This document shows, in pieces, positions 8,832 through 17,190 of a stretch of DNA of 64,000 nucleotides. The translations under genes and the position numbers were made by a program. The DNA is from CAZUCE01 sp964619265 (lineage in GTDB: Bacteria; Planctomycetota; UBA1135; GCA-002686595). Positions within the stretch are counted from its first letter, which is position 1. Every line of letters starts with the position of its first letter. The stretch lies in contig CAZUCE010000019.1 in the NCBI GenBank assembly GCA_964619265.1, positions 1-64,000 of the forward strand. Direction: 5' to 3'. Below the pieces are notes generated by a model. The model was not told the DNA's origin, ran no database searches, and was given only the letters and a program-made list of their open reading frames with translations.

Positions 8832-9266
8832 GGTGGAGGAGGGGTGGAGGTCGCGAGAGGAGGCGAGAGAGGGTCCGGGCAGCAAAGAGTGCCGAAATCG
8901 CCCGCCCGAAGGCCCTACGCGAGCCGCAGTCCTTCCTTCGAGGGACCCACGGATCTCGGGCTTTCGGAAAGGACCCTACGGCCGGGCCAAAGGCGGTGTC
9001 AATGCGCTCCGGGCCTCCCCGAGGAAGTCGAAGAGCCCAGCTTCGAGACCCTCTTCAAAGAGCCCAAGGGCGGGATCATCGCAGCCTCTGAGCTGGCCCG
9101 ACGAGGGTTCGGTCCCCCTTGCAGCCGCTTCCCGAGCCAGGGGGGGGCGGCGCCCCGCCCCCCTGGCTTCACTCCCGGGCTTCCCGCCGCCCAGGGCTTC
9201 CCTGAGAGTGAGCCGGCGGGGAGCCTTCTTTTGTCGATCCGAGGAGTCCCCCGCGCCCCGCGCGAT
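8832..9266. other. 435-bp intergenic region between lemA and hutU
   Basis: No credible gene is seen on either strand. It should contain the lemA promoter (minus strand), though no convincing -35/-10 pair can be picked in this GC-rich sequence. A GC-rich inverted repeat at 9135-9168 lies downstream of hutU. Confidence 0.5.
9135..9168 (-). terminator. GC-rich hairpin downstream of hutU
   Basis: An inverted repeat with 11 perfectly paired outer bases (AGCCAGGGGGG against its complement) and a GC-rich interior. It lies about 100 nt past the hutU stop. There is no T-tract, so intrinsic termination is uncertain. Confidence 0.4.
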
Positions 9267-10952
9267 TCAAGCCATCGGCAGGTCGACGCCGCGCTCGCGG
9301 GCGCAGTCGATCGCTTCTTGGTAACCGGCGTCCGCGTGACGCATGACGCCGGTGCCGGGGTCGCCGGTCAGGACGGCCTCGAGCGCCGCATCGGCTTGGG
9401 CGGTTCCGTCGGCGACGGTGACCTGGCCTGAGTGCAGGCTGTAGCCGATGCCGACTCCCCCACCATGGTGGAAAGAGACCCAGCTGGCGCCCGAGGCGAC
9501 GTTGAGCATCGCATTCAGGATCGGCCAGTCGGCCACCGCGTCGCTGCCGTCCTTCATGGCTTCCGTTTCGCGATTGGGGGAGGCGACCGATCCGCAGTCC
9601 AGGTGGTCGCGACCGATGGCGAGCGGCGCGGAGATGCGGCCCTCGCGAATCGCCTGGTTGAACGCCAGACCGGCCTTGGCGCGGTCGCCGTAACCAAGCC
9701 AACAGATGCGAGCGGGCAAGCCCTGAAACTCAATGCGTTCGGCGGCCAGGTCGAGCCACCGAATGAGGGCCTTGTCCTCGGGGAACAGCTCGCGAACAAT
9801 CTGGTCGGTAACCGCGATGTCCGCGGGATCGCCGGAGAGCGCCGCCCAGCGGAACGGTCCCTTGCCCTCGCAAAACAAAGGGCGCACGTACTTCGGCACA
9901 AAGCCCTCGAATTCGAAGGCGTTCTCGAGTCCAGCCTCCTGGGCGTGGCCGCGCAGGTTGTTGCCGTAGTCAAAGGTGTCGGCCCCGCGCTTTTGAAGCT
10001 CGTTCATCAACTCCACGTGCCGGACCATGGTGGCGAACGAGCGCTTTTGATACTCGGCCGGATCGGACTCGCGCAGGGCGAAGGCCTGGTCCAGTTTCAC
10101 GCCGGAGGGGACATAGCCGCCGAGCGGATCGTGGGCGGAAGTTTGGTCCGTCAAAACGTCGGGGGTCACGTTGCGTTCGATCAAGCGTTGCAGCAAGTCG
10201 ACCGCATTGGCCACCACTCCGATCGACTTGGCCACGCCCTTGGATTTCCAGTCCAGCGCCTTGTCGATCGCGTCATCGAGGTCGTGGGCGATCTCGTCCA
10301 CGTAACGCGTACGTAGGCGCATCTCGATGCGGGCTTGGTCGACTTCGGCACATAGGGCGGTGCCTTCGTTCATCACCGCGGCCAGAGGCTGGGCCCCGCC
10401 CATGCCGCCCAGCCCGGCGGTGACCACCAGGCGGCCCTTGAGCGTCCCGCCGAAGTGACGCTTTGCGGCGGCTGCGAAGGTCTCGTAGGTGCCCTGCACG
10501 ATGCCCTGACTCCCGATGTAGATCCACGAGCCGGCGGTCATTTGGCCGTACATCATGAGGCCCTCCGCTTCGAGCTTGCGGAAGTGCTCCCAGTTGGCCC
10601 AACGTCCGACCAGGTTGGAATTGGCGAGGATGACGCGCGGTGCGCGCTCCTGGGTGCGGAACACCCCGGCCGGTTTGCCGGACTGAATCAGCAGCGTCTC
10701 GTCCGGGGCCAGCCGCTCCAAGGTGGTGACGATCGACTGCAACGCTTCCCAGCTACGCGCGGCGCGCCCGGAACCCCCGTAGACGATCAGCTTTTCCGGC
10801 TCCTCGGCCACCTCGGCATCGAGGTTGTTGAGCAGCATCCGGAGGGCGGCTTCGGCGCCCCAGGTGCGGCAGCGCTTTTCGGGGCCCCGGGGGGCGCGCT
10901 GGGGGCCGGGAGTGATGCGAAGAGGCTGGAGAGCTGCGGTCTTGGGGGCCAT
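9267..10952 (-). CDS. hutU: Urocanate hydratase (urocanase)
   Basis: Second enzyme of histidine degradation: urocanate plus water to imidazolonepropionate, with tightly bound NAD+, in the cytoplasm. The 561-aa length matches the family. Seen: VYGGSGRAARSWE near residue 57, the NAD-binding Gly-rich TAGLGGMGGAQPLA at 178-191, DPLGGYVPSG near 275, and the conserved Cys417 in GLPARICWLGYG, plus VSFHHGGGVGIGYS near the C-terminus. The start at 10952 gives the expected N-terminus; GAGGGG lies about 13 nt upstream. It is separated by 6 kb from hutH and no hutI or hutG is present in the window. The divergent TetR gene and its operator begin 62 bp upstream, so shared control is possible. Confidence 0.97.
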   Translation of the reverse strand: MAPKTAALQPLRITPGPQRAPRGPEKRCRTWGAEAALRMLLNNLDAEVAEEPEKLIVYGGSGRAARSWEALQSIVTTLERLAPDETLLIQSGKPAGVFRTQERAPRVILANSNLVGRWANWEHFRKLEAEGLMMYGQMTAGSWIYIGSQGIVQGTYETFAAAAKRHFGGTLKGRLVVTAGLGGMGGAQPLAAVMNEGTALCAEVDQARIEMRLRTRYVDEIAHDLDDAIDKALDWKSKGVAKSIGVVANAVDLLQRLIERNVTPDVLTDQTSAHDPLGGYVPSGVKLDQAFALRESDPAEYQKRSFATMVRHVELMNELQKRGADTFDYGNNLRGHAQEAGLENAFEFEGFVPKYVRPLFCEGKGPFRWAALSGDPADIAVTDQIVRELFPEDKALIRWLDLAAERIEFQGLPARICWLGYGDRAKAGLAFNQAIREGRISAPLAIGRDHLDCGSVASPNRETEAMKDGSDAVADWPILNAMLNVASGASWVSFHHGGGVGIGYSLHSGQVTVADGTAQADAALEAVLTGDPGTGVMRHADAGYQEAIDCARERGVDLPMA

Positions 10953-11014
10953 GGCGTGATTCTAGGCCCCTCAGGACTCAGCTAGCAGCCTGAAGGGGAC
11001 CTCAACCGGCTCAT

Positions 11015-11047
11015 TTGACGTATCGTCACTTTTTGACGATGCGTCAA
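11015..11047. promoter_or_regulatory. Double palindromic operator between hutU and tetR
   Basis: Two copies of the perfect 13-bp palindrome TGACG-N3-CGTCA lie at 11016-11028 and 11034-11046, 5 nt apart (18 bp centre to centre); as a pair they also form a 14-bp inverted repeat with one mismatch. TetR-family dimers bind such sites, and two sites spaced by under two helical turns can hold two dimers. It lies 22 bp before the preferred tetR start, and covers a possible TTG (11015) and ATG (11039) start. Confidence 0.7.
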
Positions 11048-11068
11048 GACAGCCCCCATCGCCTCCCC

Positions 11069-11821
11069 ATGGAATCCCCCGCACCCTCTGCGTCCGCCCC
11101 CGCGGTTCCCTCGCGCCGCGAGCGCCAACGGGCCGAACGCGAAGACGACTACCTCGCGATCGCCCGCCAGCTGCTGCTCAGCCAGGGCTACTTGGGCCTG
11201 ACCATGGATCGGGTGGCCGCCGAGACCGAGTTCTCCAAGGGAACCCTCTACCAGCACTTTCGCAACAAGGAAGAGCTGGTCATCGCCCTCGGCGAGCGGA
11301 TCGCCCGCGCGCGCGCCGATCTGTTTGAGCGAGCCCTTCAGTTGGAAGGTCGATCGCGGGAGCGCCTGTGTGCTGTCGGGGTCGCCTACCAGCTGTGGGC
11401 CAGCCGCTATCCGGACGATATTCGCGTCACGCAGATTCTGAAGTCGCGCTCGGTCGCCGCCAAAGTTCGGCCCGAACTCCGCGCCCGGCTCGAGGACGCC
11501 GAAGCGCGCTGCTGTTCGGTCCTGGTTCAAATCACCGACGAGGCCATCGAAGCGGGCGACTTGGTGCTGCCCGCCGGCACAACTTCAGGTCAACTCGTGT
11601 TTGGCTTGTGGGCCCTGTGCTGGGGCGGTTGGACGCTCGCGCTTGGCGACTTCGACCTGGAACGACTCGATGTTCAAGAACCCGGTCCCCACGTCGATCG
11701 TCACGCCCAGATCCTGCTCGATGGACACGGCTTCCAGCCGCTTTCGGGCGAGTGGGACTACGACACCACCCTCGACCAGATACGGCGCGAACTGTTCTCG
11801 GACCTGATTCCCGCTTCGTAG
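11069..11821 (+). CDS. TetR/AcrR-family transcriptional regulator
   Basis: DNA-binding repressor of the TetR family, 250 aa. A disordered Ala/Pro/Ser tail (1-20) precedes the helix-turn-helix at about 43-63 (LTMDRVAAETEFSKGTLYQHF), followed by helical ligand-binding and dimerisation domains. The adjacent RND adaptor and permease genes begin 29 bp downstream on the same strand, so it most likely represses itself and the efflux genes in response to an effluxed compound. The ATG at 11069 is preferred; in-frame TTG at 11015 and ATG at 11039 both lie inside the palindromic operator, which makes them less plausible but not excluded. No strong ribosome binding site is seen for any of the three. Confidence 0.9.
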   Translation: MESPAPSASAPAVPSRRERQRAEREDDYLAIARQLLLSQGYLGLTMDRVAAETEFSKGTLYQHFRNKEELVIALGERIARARADLFERALQLEGRSRERLCAVGVAYQLWASRYPDDIRVTQILKSRSVAAKVRPELRARLEDAEARCCSVLVQITDEAIEAGDLVLPAGTTSGQLVFGLWALCWGGWTLALGDFDLERLDVQEPGPHVDRHAQILLDGHGFQPLSGEWDYDTTLDQIRRELFSDLIPAS

Positions 11822-11850
11822 CGGCCCGCGAAATCCACTTTCAAAACGAA

Positions 11851-13188
11851 ATGAGCGACCCCGCTGAATCGTCCGTTCGTCCCCCTCGCGCGCGTCAAAT
11901 GGCGGGTACCTTTGGAGTGCTTGCGCTGGCGATAGCCGCAGTCCTGTTGGTTCCGCGTTGGCTGGACCGTTCCCAACAGAACCTGGCTGCCGAGCCGGCG
12001 TTCCAAAAAGGCGAAACCCGCGCGCGCCCCTTGACCGTGGACGCTCTCCCGGTCGCTTTGGAAGACGGCTTCAGCACCACCCGGCGCTATCCGGGAGAAG
12101 TCCGCGCGAAGCGCGAGACGGTCCTCGGGTTCGACCGGGCGGAACGCCTCGCAGAACTGCCTGTGACCGAGGGCCAGATGGTGAAAGCTGGCCAGCTGCT
12201 GGCCAAACTGGACTGCCGTACGCTCGAAGCGCGTCGCGCAGCTCAGGAGGCCCGGCTCGCGGCAGGGCGGGCTCGGCTCCAAGAGCTGGAAAGTGGCCCC
12301 CGTGAGGAGACCATCTCGGCGGCACGCTCGCGGGTATTGGAATTGGAACAGCAGGTTGAGCTGGCGAAGCTCGTCGAGTTGCGCCGGGCCGAACTCGCTG
12401 AAGATCGGCACGCCTCCACCGAAGAAGCCGACCGGGCGCGCATGGACGCGCGGGCTAGCGAAGCCAGGCTGGCCGCGGCGCAGGAGTTGCTGCGCGAGCT
12501 TGAAAACGGAACCCGCGAAGAGGTCCTCGCCTCCCAACGGGCGCAGGTCGATGGCTTTGCCGCCGAGCTGGCTGTGATCGAAGCGGACCTCGCGAAGAGC
12601 ACGTTGGAAGCACCCTTCGACGGCTGCATCGCAGAGTTGTTTGTGGAAGCAGGTGGGGTGATCGTTCCGGGGCAGTCAGCGCTTCGATTGCTCGAGTCCA
12701 GCGCTCTAGAAGCGTGGATCGGCGTACCGCCCGATGTTCTGGACGAGCTCGCCGGCCAAGGTGAGGTGGAGATCACCGTCCCGAACGGGACGATTCTCGC
12801 GCGACTCACCCTCCGAATGCCCGAGCTGGATGCTTCAACTCGCCTGCAAACCGCCATCTTCGAACTGCCGGGCGTGGGCCTGGACGGCCTAGCCGTAGGC
12901 GAACTGGTCGAACTAAAGGTGAACGAGCGCATCGCCGAACGCGGCGCCTGGATTCCCCTGTCCGGTCTGGTTCGATCCCGCCGGGGCCTGTGGGCCGCCT
13001 ATGTGCTCGCACCCGACAGCAACGGGACGTTTACCATCGAAGCTCGCGAACTGGAGTTGATTCACTCCGAGGGCGACCGCGCCTTTCTGCGAGGCGCGCT
13101 TGCGGATGGCGAATGGGTGGTCCAATCCGGCGCCAATCGCGTCACCCCGGGCCAACTCGTCACGGTGAAGGACGAGGCGCGACCGTGA
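11851..13188 (+). CDS. RND efflux periplasmic adaptor (membrane fusion protein)
   Basis: Adaptor of an RND efflux pump (HlyD/AcrA family), 445 aa. Seen: an N-terminal membrane segment (about 18-35), a split lipoyl/barrel-sandwich domain beginning LPVTEGQMVKAGQLLAKLD, a long coiled-coil hairpin rich in Glu, Ala and Arg with two related repeats (ELESGPREE and ELENGTREE), the second lipoyl half (STLEAPFDGCIAELFVEAGGVIVPGQ), and beta-barrel and membrane-proximal domains. It joins the permease to an outer-membrane channel, but no channel gene is adjacent. The ATG at 11851 directly precedes the membrane segment. Its stop overlaps the GTG start of the permease. Confidence 0.9.
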   Translation: MSDPAESSVRPPRARQMAGTFGVLALAIAAVLLVPRWLDRSQQNLAAEPAFQKGETRARPLTVDALPVALEDGFSTTRRYPGEVRAKRETVLGFDRAERLAELPVTEGQMVKAGQLLAKLDCRTLEARRAAQEARLAAGRARLQELESGPREETISAARSRVLELEQQVELAKLVELRRAELAEDRHASTEEADRARMDARASEARLAAAQELLRELENGTREEVLASQRAQVDGFAAELAVIEADLAKSTLEAPFDGCIAELFVEAGGVIVPGQSALRLLESSALEAWIGVPPDVLDELAGQGEVEITVPNGTILARLTLRMPELDASTRLQTAIFELPGVGLDGLAVGELVELKVNERIAERGAWIPLSGLVRSRRGLWAAYVLAPDSNGTFTIEARELELIHSEGDRAFLRGALADGEWVVQSGANRVTPGQLVTVKDEARP

Positions 13189-16100
13189 ACGAATCCCCGG
13201 CGCCCGCCACCGGGCCTGAGGTCGAGGCCTTCGCGGCCAAGACGTTCCTGTTCGACCAGCCGCGGCTACTGGTTCTATCCCTGGCGCTGATCGTGGTCAG
13301 CGGTATGGCAGCCTTTGCGCTGCTCCCGCGCCTCGAAGATCCCCAGCTCGTCGATCGCTACGCACTGGTGCAGACTCTTCAGCCCGGGGCCAGCGCCGAA
13401 CGCATCGAGGCCTTGGTGACCGAGCCTCTCGAAGACGAGCTGCGCGAAGTCGAGGAGATTGCGCTGATCGAGTCGATTTCGCGCACCGGATTCTCGGTGA
13501 TCAACATCGAGCTGGCCGACAACGTGGGCGCGAAGGACACCGACCTGGTTTGGTCGCGGGTGCGCGACCGGTTGGGCGACACCGAACCGCGGCTTCCGGC
13601 TGGGGCTTTGGCTCCGGAGCTACTCGAACTGGATGTGGCCGCCAAAGCGATCGTGGCCGCTTTGGTCTGGCGCGGGGATCCGGAACTCGAGCTGGGGCCG
13701 GCTCCGCTCGGACTCATGGGTCGACTCAGCGACGAGCTGGCCGACGTGCTGCGCAACCTGCCGGGGACCCAGGAGGTCTTCCAGCAGGGCCGCGTCGAGG
13801 AAGAGCTGGTGGTCGAAGTCGACCCCCTGCGACTCGCACAACTCGGTCTCGACCCAACCGCCCTTGCGTCGCGCATCGCGGGCGCCGACTCCAAATCGGC
13901 GGCCGGGCGGATCGAAGGCGCAAGCACCCAACTCGGGCTCGAAGTCGAGGGCGAGTTTGAATCCCTAGAACGCGTCCGGTCCGCGCAAATCGCGGTCGGT
14001 CCCGGCGGCCAGGAACTCGTCCTTTCGGACATCGCGGAGGTGCATCGGGCGTTCCTGGATCCGCCGCGCGACCTGGCCTTGATCAACGGCGATCGCGGCC
14101 TGACGGTTTCGGCCCTGGTCGAGCCGGCGATGCGCGTCGACCAATGGGCTAGCTCGGCGCGCGCTGCACTGGCCACCTTCGAGTCCAGCTTGCCGCGCGG
14201 CGTCCAGCTCGAGGTGCTGTTCGACCAAAGTCGCTACACAGAGCAGCGCCTCGCAACGCTCTTGCAGAATCTCGGAATCGGAGCGCTGGGCGTGATTGCG
14301 GTGTTGCTGGTGGTCATGGGCTGGCGCTCCGCCCTGTTGGTCGGCTTGGCCCTGCCGCTGTCCAGTCTGATGGTGCTGGCCGGCATGCGGTGGATGGGCA
14401 TTCCGATCCATCAAATGTCCGTGACCGGCTTGATCATTGCTCTTGGCTTGCTGATCGACAACGCGATCGTCATGGTCGACGAAGTTCGTCGCCGGCTCAC
14501 CGGCGGAGAATCCCCGCGCCAGGCCGTGGGGGCCTCTGTGGGTCATCTGTTTGTCCCTCTGCTCGGCTCGACGCTCACCACCGTGCTGGCGTTCATGCCG
14601 ATCGTCTTGATGCCAGGTCCCGCTGGCGAGTTCGTTGGAGCGATTGGGCTGACGGTCTCTCTCGCGCTGCTCAGCTCGTTTCTGGTTTCGATGACGATCG
14701 TTCCAGCGCTGACGGCCAGGGTTCGCCCCGCGAACCCGAGAGGTCCGAAGCTTCTGCGCTGGCTCGATCAGGGCCTCTCACCCGGCATTCTATCGAGGCT
14801 CTACTCGTTCGCCCTAGGCGGCGCCCTTCGTCATCCAGCGCTTGCGCTGCCGATCCTCTTGGCTCCGTCCGCTGCAGGGTTTTGGGCTGCCTCCCAGCTT
14901 CCTGAACAGTTCTTCCCGCCCACCGATCGCGACCAGTTCCAGGCACAAGTCTGGATGCCCCAGTCCACCTCCTTACAGCGCACGCGCGAAGCCGCGGATG
15001 AGTTGCGCCGCCTTGCGCTTCAGGTGGAAGGCGTCACCGGCGTGCACGCCTTCGTCGGCGCCAGCGCGCCGAAGTTTTACTACAACATTCCCGAGGGCGT
15101 CGAAAACGCGAGCTACTACGCCCAACTCCTCATTCAACGCGACACCGCCGAGGACTCGGCCGGCGCGGTGGCCCAGCTCCAGAAGCTCGCCGACCGCGAA
15201 CTCCCCGGCGCTCAGGTGGTGGTGCGCTTGCTCGAACAGGGCCCGCCCTTCGACGCGCCGGTGGAGATCCGCGTCGTGGGGCCCGACTTGGATTCCTTGG
15301 TCGACCTCGGTCAGCAGCTACGCTCGCTGCTGGCCGCCGTCCAAGGCGTGGTGCACACGAGACAGACCCTAGACGCCGATCGTCCGAAACTTGTTGCGCG
15401 CGGAGACGAGGTCGATTGGAGGCGCGCCGGTTTCACCGCCGACGGCCTGGCTCGCTTGCTAGCGACCCAAACCGACGGGATCCTCGGCGGCTCGTTGATC
15501 GAAGCCACCGAAGAGCTCCCCGTGCGCGTGCGTCCTCCGGCCGCCTGGCGCAACGATCCGGAGCGGCTCCTATCGCTCGCCCTCGCTACGCCTGCCTCGG
15601 CCGCGCGCGCCGGTTCCGAACGCGGCTTCACTCCCATCGCCGGCTTGGTTCGCTTTGACCTCGAACCTGAGTTCGCCAGCATCCCCCATCGCAACGGCGA
15701 GCGCATCACGACGGTGCAAGGCTTCCTGGAAGCCGGCTTGCTGCCGAGCCTCGTGCTCGACCGGTTCAATCTGGCCCTCGAAGAAGCCGATTTGGCCCTG
15801 CCCCCTGGCACGCGGCTTGAGATCGGCGGGGAATCCGCCGAGCGCGACGGCGCGGTAGCCGACCTGATGACTTCGGCCGGACTCCTTCTGGTTCTGATGG
15901 CTGCCACCCTCGTGCTGGCCTTCAATTCGTTCCGCATGGCAGCCTTGATTGGCGTGGTGGCTCCGCTCGCCATCGGCATGGGACTGGGCGCGATCTACGT
16001 CTTTGGTTATCCGTTCGGTTTCATGGCCATCATCGGGTCGATGGGTCTGGTCGGGGTCGCGATCAACGACTCGATCGTCGTGCTGGCCGGCATCCGCGGC

Positions 16101-16352
16101 CACGCCGACTCCCGCGAGGGTCGCCCAAGCGCCGTCCTCCGCGCGGTACGCATCGAGACCCGCCACGTACTGGCCACCACACTCACCACCTTGGCAGGCT
16201 TCCTGCCCCTGCTGCTGGGCGGCGGGCAATTCTGGCCTCCGCTGGCCGTCGCCATCGGCGTCGGAGTCTTTGGAGCGACCTTCCTGGCCCTGCTCCTGGT
16301 CCCGGTGCTGTACGTCTTGTTCCACCCCGCTGGTCGCCGGAGAGAAGCCTAG
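13185..16352 (+). CDS. RND-family efflux permease (AcrB-like)
   Basis: Proton-driven inner-membrane pump of the RND superfamily, 1055 aa, close to the usual 1030-1050. Twelve membrane segments and two large periplasmic loops are apparent. The proton-relay helix TM4 reads GLLIDNAIVMVDE, so the Asp-Asp pair of AcrB is Asp-Asn here, as in several divergent RND groups; the second-half repeat is GLVGVAINDSIVVLAG. The charged periplasmic motif KFYYNIPEGVENASYY is notable. GTG at 13185 overlaps the adaptor stop (GTGA), so the two are coupled and controlled with the TetR gene. The substrate cannot be predicted; the motif differs from heavy-metal CusA types, so drugs or lipids are likelier. Confidence 0.93.
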   Translation: MNESPAPATGPEVEAFAAKTFLFDQPRLLVLSLALIVVSGMAAFALLPRLEDPQLVDRYALVQTLQPGASAERIEALVTEPLEDELREVEEIALIESISRTGFSVINIELADNVGAKDTDLVWSRVRDRLGDTEPRLPAGALAPELLELDVAAKAIVAALVWRGDPELELGPAPLGLMGRLSDELADVLRNLPGTQEVFQQGRVEEELVVEVDPLRLAQLGLDPTALASRIAGADSKSAAGRIEGASTQLGLEVEGEFESLERVRSAQIAVGPGGQELVLSDIAEVHRAFLDPPRDLALINGDRGLTVSALVEPAMRVDQWASSARAALATFESSLPRGVQLEVLFDQSRYTEQRLATLLQNLGIGALGVIAVLLVVMGWRSALLVGLALPLSSLMVLAGMRWMGIPIHQMSVTGLIIALGLLIDNAIVMVDEVRRRLTGGESPRQAVGASVGHLFVPLLGSTLTTVLAFMPIVLMPGPAGEFVGAIGLTVSLALLSSFLVSMTIVPALTARVRPANPRGPKLLRWLDQGLSPGILSRLYSFALGGALRHPALALPILLAPSAAGFWAASQLPEQFFPPTDRDQFQAQVWMPQSTSLQRTREAADELRRLALQVEGVTGVHAFVGASAPKFYYNIPEGVENASYYAQLLIQRDTAEDSAGAVAQLQKLADRELPGAQVVVRLLEQGPPFDAPVEIRVVGPDLDSLVDLGQQLRSLLAAVQGVVHTRQTLDADRPKLVARGDEVDWRRAGFTADGLARLLATQTDGILGGSLIEATEELPVRVRPPAAWRNDPERLLSLALATPASAARAGSERGFTPIAGLVRFDLEPEFASIPHRNGERITTVQGFLEAGLLPSLVLDRFNLALEEADLALPPGTRLEIGGESAERDGAVADLMTSAGLLLVLMAATLVLAFNSFRMAALIGVVAPLAIGMGLGAIYVFGYPFGFMAIIGSMGLVGVAINDSIVVLAGIRGHADSREGRPSAVLRAVRIETRHVLATTLTTLAGFLPLLLGGGQFWPPLAVAIGVGVFGATFLALLLVPVLYVLFHPAGRRREA

Positions 16353-16433
16353 AGTTCTTGCGTATCCCGGCCGCTGGTGAGGGATTAGGGGTTATAGCCG
16401 TCAAGCTCACGCTTCAAACCGGAAGAACTGATC

Positions 16434-16448
16434 CCCGGTCGCACCGGG
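16434..16448. terminator. Short hairpin between convergent genes
   Basis: A 6-bp perfect inverted repeat CCCGGT/ACCGGG with a 3-nt loop lies between the RND permease and the convergent lipoprotein gene. No T-tract follows on either strand, so this is a weak call. Confidence 0.3.
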
Positions 16449-16473
16449 CTTCGCTCTCGCGCAACAGCGGTCG

Positions 16474-17190
16474 TTACAGAAAGAAGCTGAAGGAGAACGC
16501 CCACTGGGTATAGCCCCCATCGACTTCCTGGCCGAGTGGTCCGAGGTCTAGGTTCGAGCCTTCGAATTGACGCACGTCGAAGCCGGCGCTGCCGACGCCC
16601 CCGTCGAACAGGAAGCGGAAGCCGGTGTGGGCGTAGAGGCCAAGCGTGCCATCTGAGCGATCGGAAAATTGGCCGCTTTCGATTTCGTAGGTGCGCACTT
16701 CGACGCCTGCAAAGCCGGCACCGAGGTAGGGCCGGAACGCGCCGCCGAACAGGCCGAGTTCCTTGCGGGCGCCGAGCGAAAACTCAAAAGACGAAGTGCT
16801 GGTTTCGTCCTGGAAAATCCCGGGGGAAAGTTCGGTGGGGTTTGGGTCGCCGAAGACGCGGTCGAGCCAAGTGGCTCCGAAGGAACCCTGGGCCGTCCCC
16901 CACAGCCCGATTTCGAGCTCGAGGAACGAGCCGTGGGGAGCGCCCGCGAATTCCAGCCCGACAACGAATTGGCGATCTCCGTCCGGCAGGCTGCCGGCGC
17001 GGTAATCCCGTTGGCCAAGCATGAGCTGGGCGCGCTCGTCCCAGCCGTTGTCCCAGGAAACCGGATCGCTGTAGAGGCTGCGACGATAGCCCGGCTCACC
17101 GTACTGCGGCTCGCCAGTCTGGCGTGCGACAGGGCTGGTCGCGCAACCTGCGAGCCAAGCGCAGCCGAGCAGGTGAAGGCCGCAATTCAA
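16474..17190 (-). CDS. Outer-membrane-like small beta-barrel lipoprotein
   Basis: Predicted secreted 238-aa protein. It has a signal peptide with lipobox LAGC (Cys16), and the rest is rich in Gly, Phe, Tyr and alternating hydrophobic residues, ending in WAFSFSFFL; the last residues are aromatic, as in outer-membrane barrels. Blocks such as FRPYLGAGFAGVEV and GLYAHTGFRFLFDGG look like 8-stranded OmpA/OmpW-type barrel strands. The start overlaps the hutH stop by 4 bp (17187-17190), which couples its translation to histidase. That pairing is not something I recognise from known hut operons. A role in substrate entry is only a guess; an 8-strand barrel may have no open pore. Confidence 0.6.
   Translation of the reverse strand: MNCGLHLLGCAWLAGCATSPVARQTGEPQYGEPGYRRSLYSDPVSWDNGWDERAQLMLGQRDYRAGSLPDGDRQFVVGLEFAGAPHGSFLELEIGLWGTAQGSFGATWLDRVFGDPNPTELSPGIFQDETSTSSFEFSLGARKELGLFGGAFRPYLGAGFAGVEVRTYEIESGQFSDRSDGTLGLYAHTGFRFLFDGGVGSAGFDVRQFEGSNLDLGPLGQEVDGGYTQWAFSFSFFL

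Noticed and set aside
13379..16325. Several minus-strand open frames opposite the RND permease
   Set aside because: They are low-complexity Ser/Arg/Ala or Gln/Gly/His shadows of the permease; the permease frame has clear family motifs.
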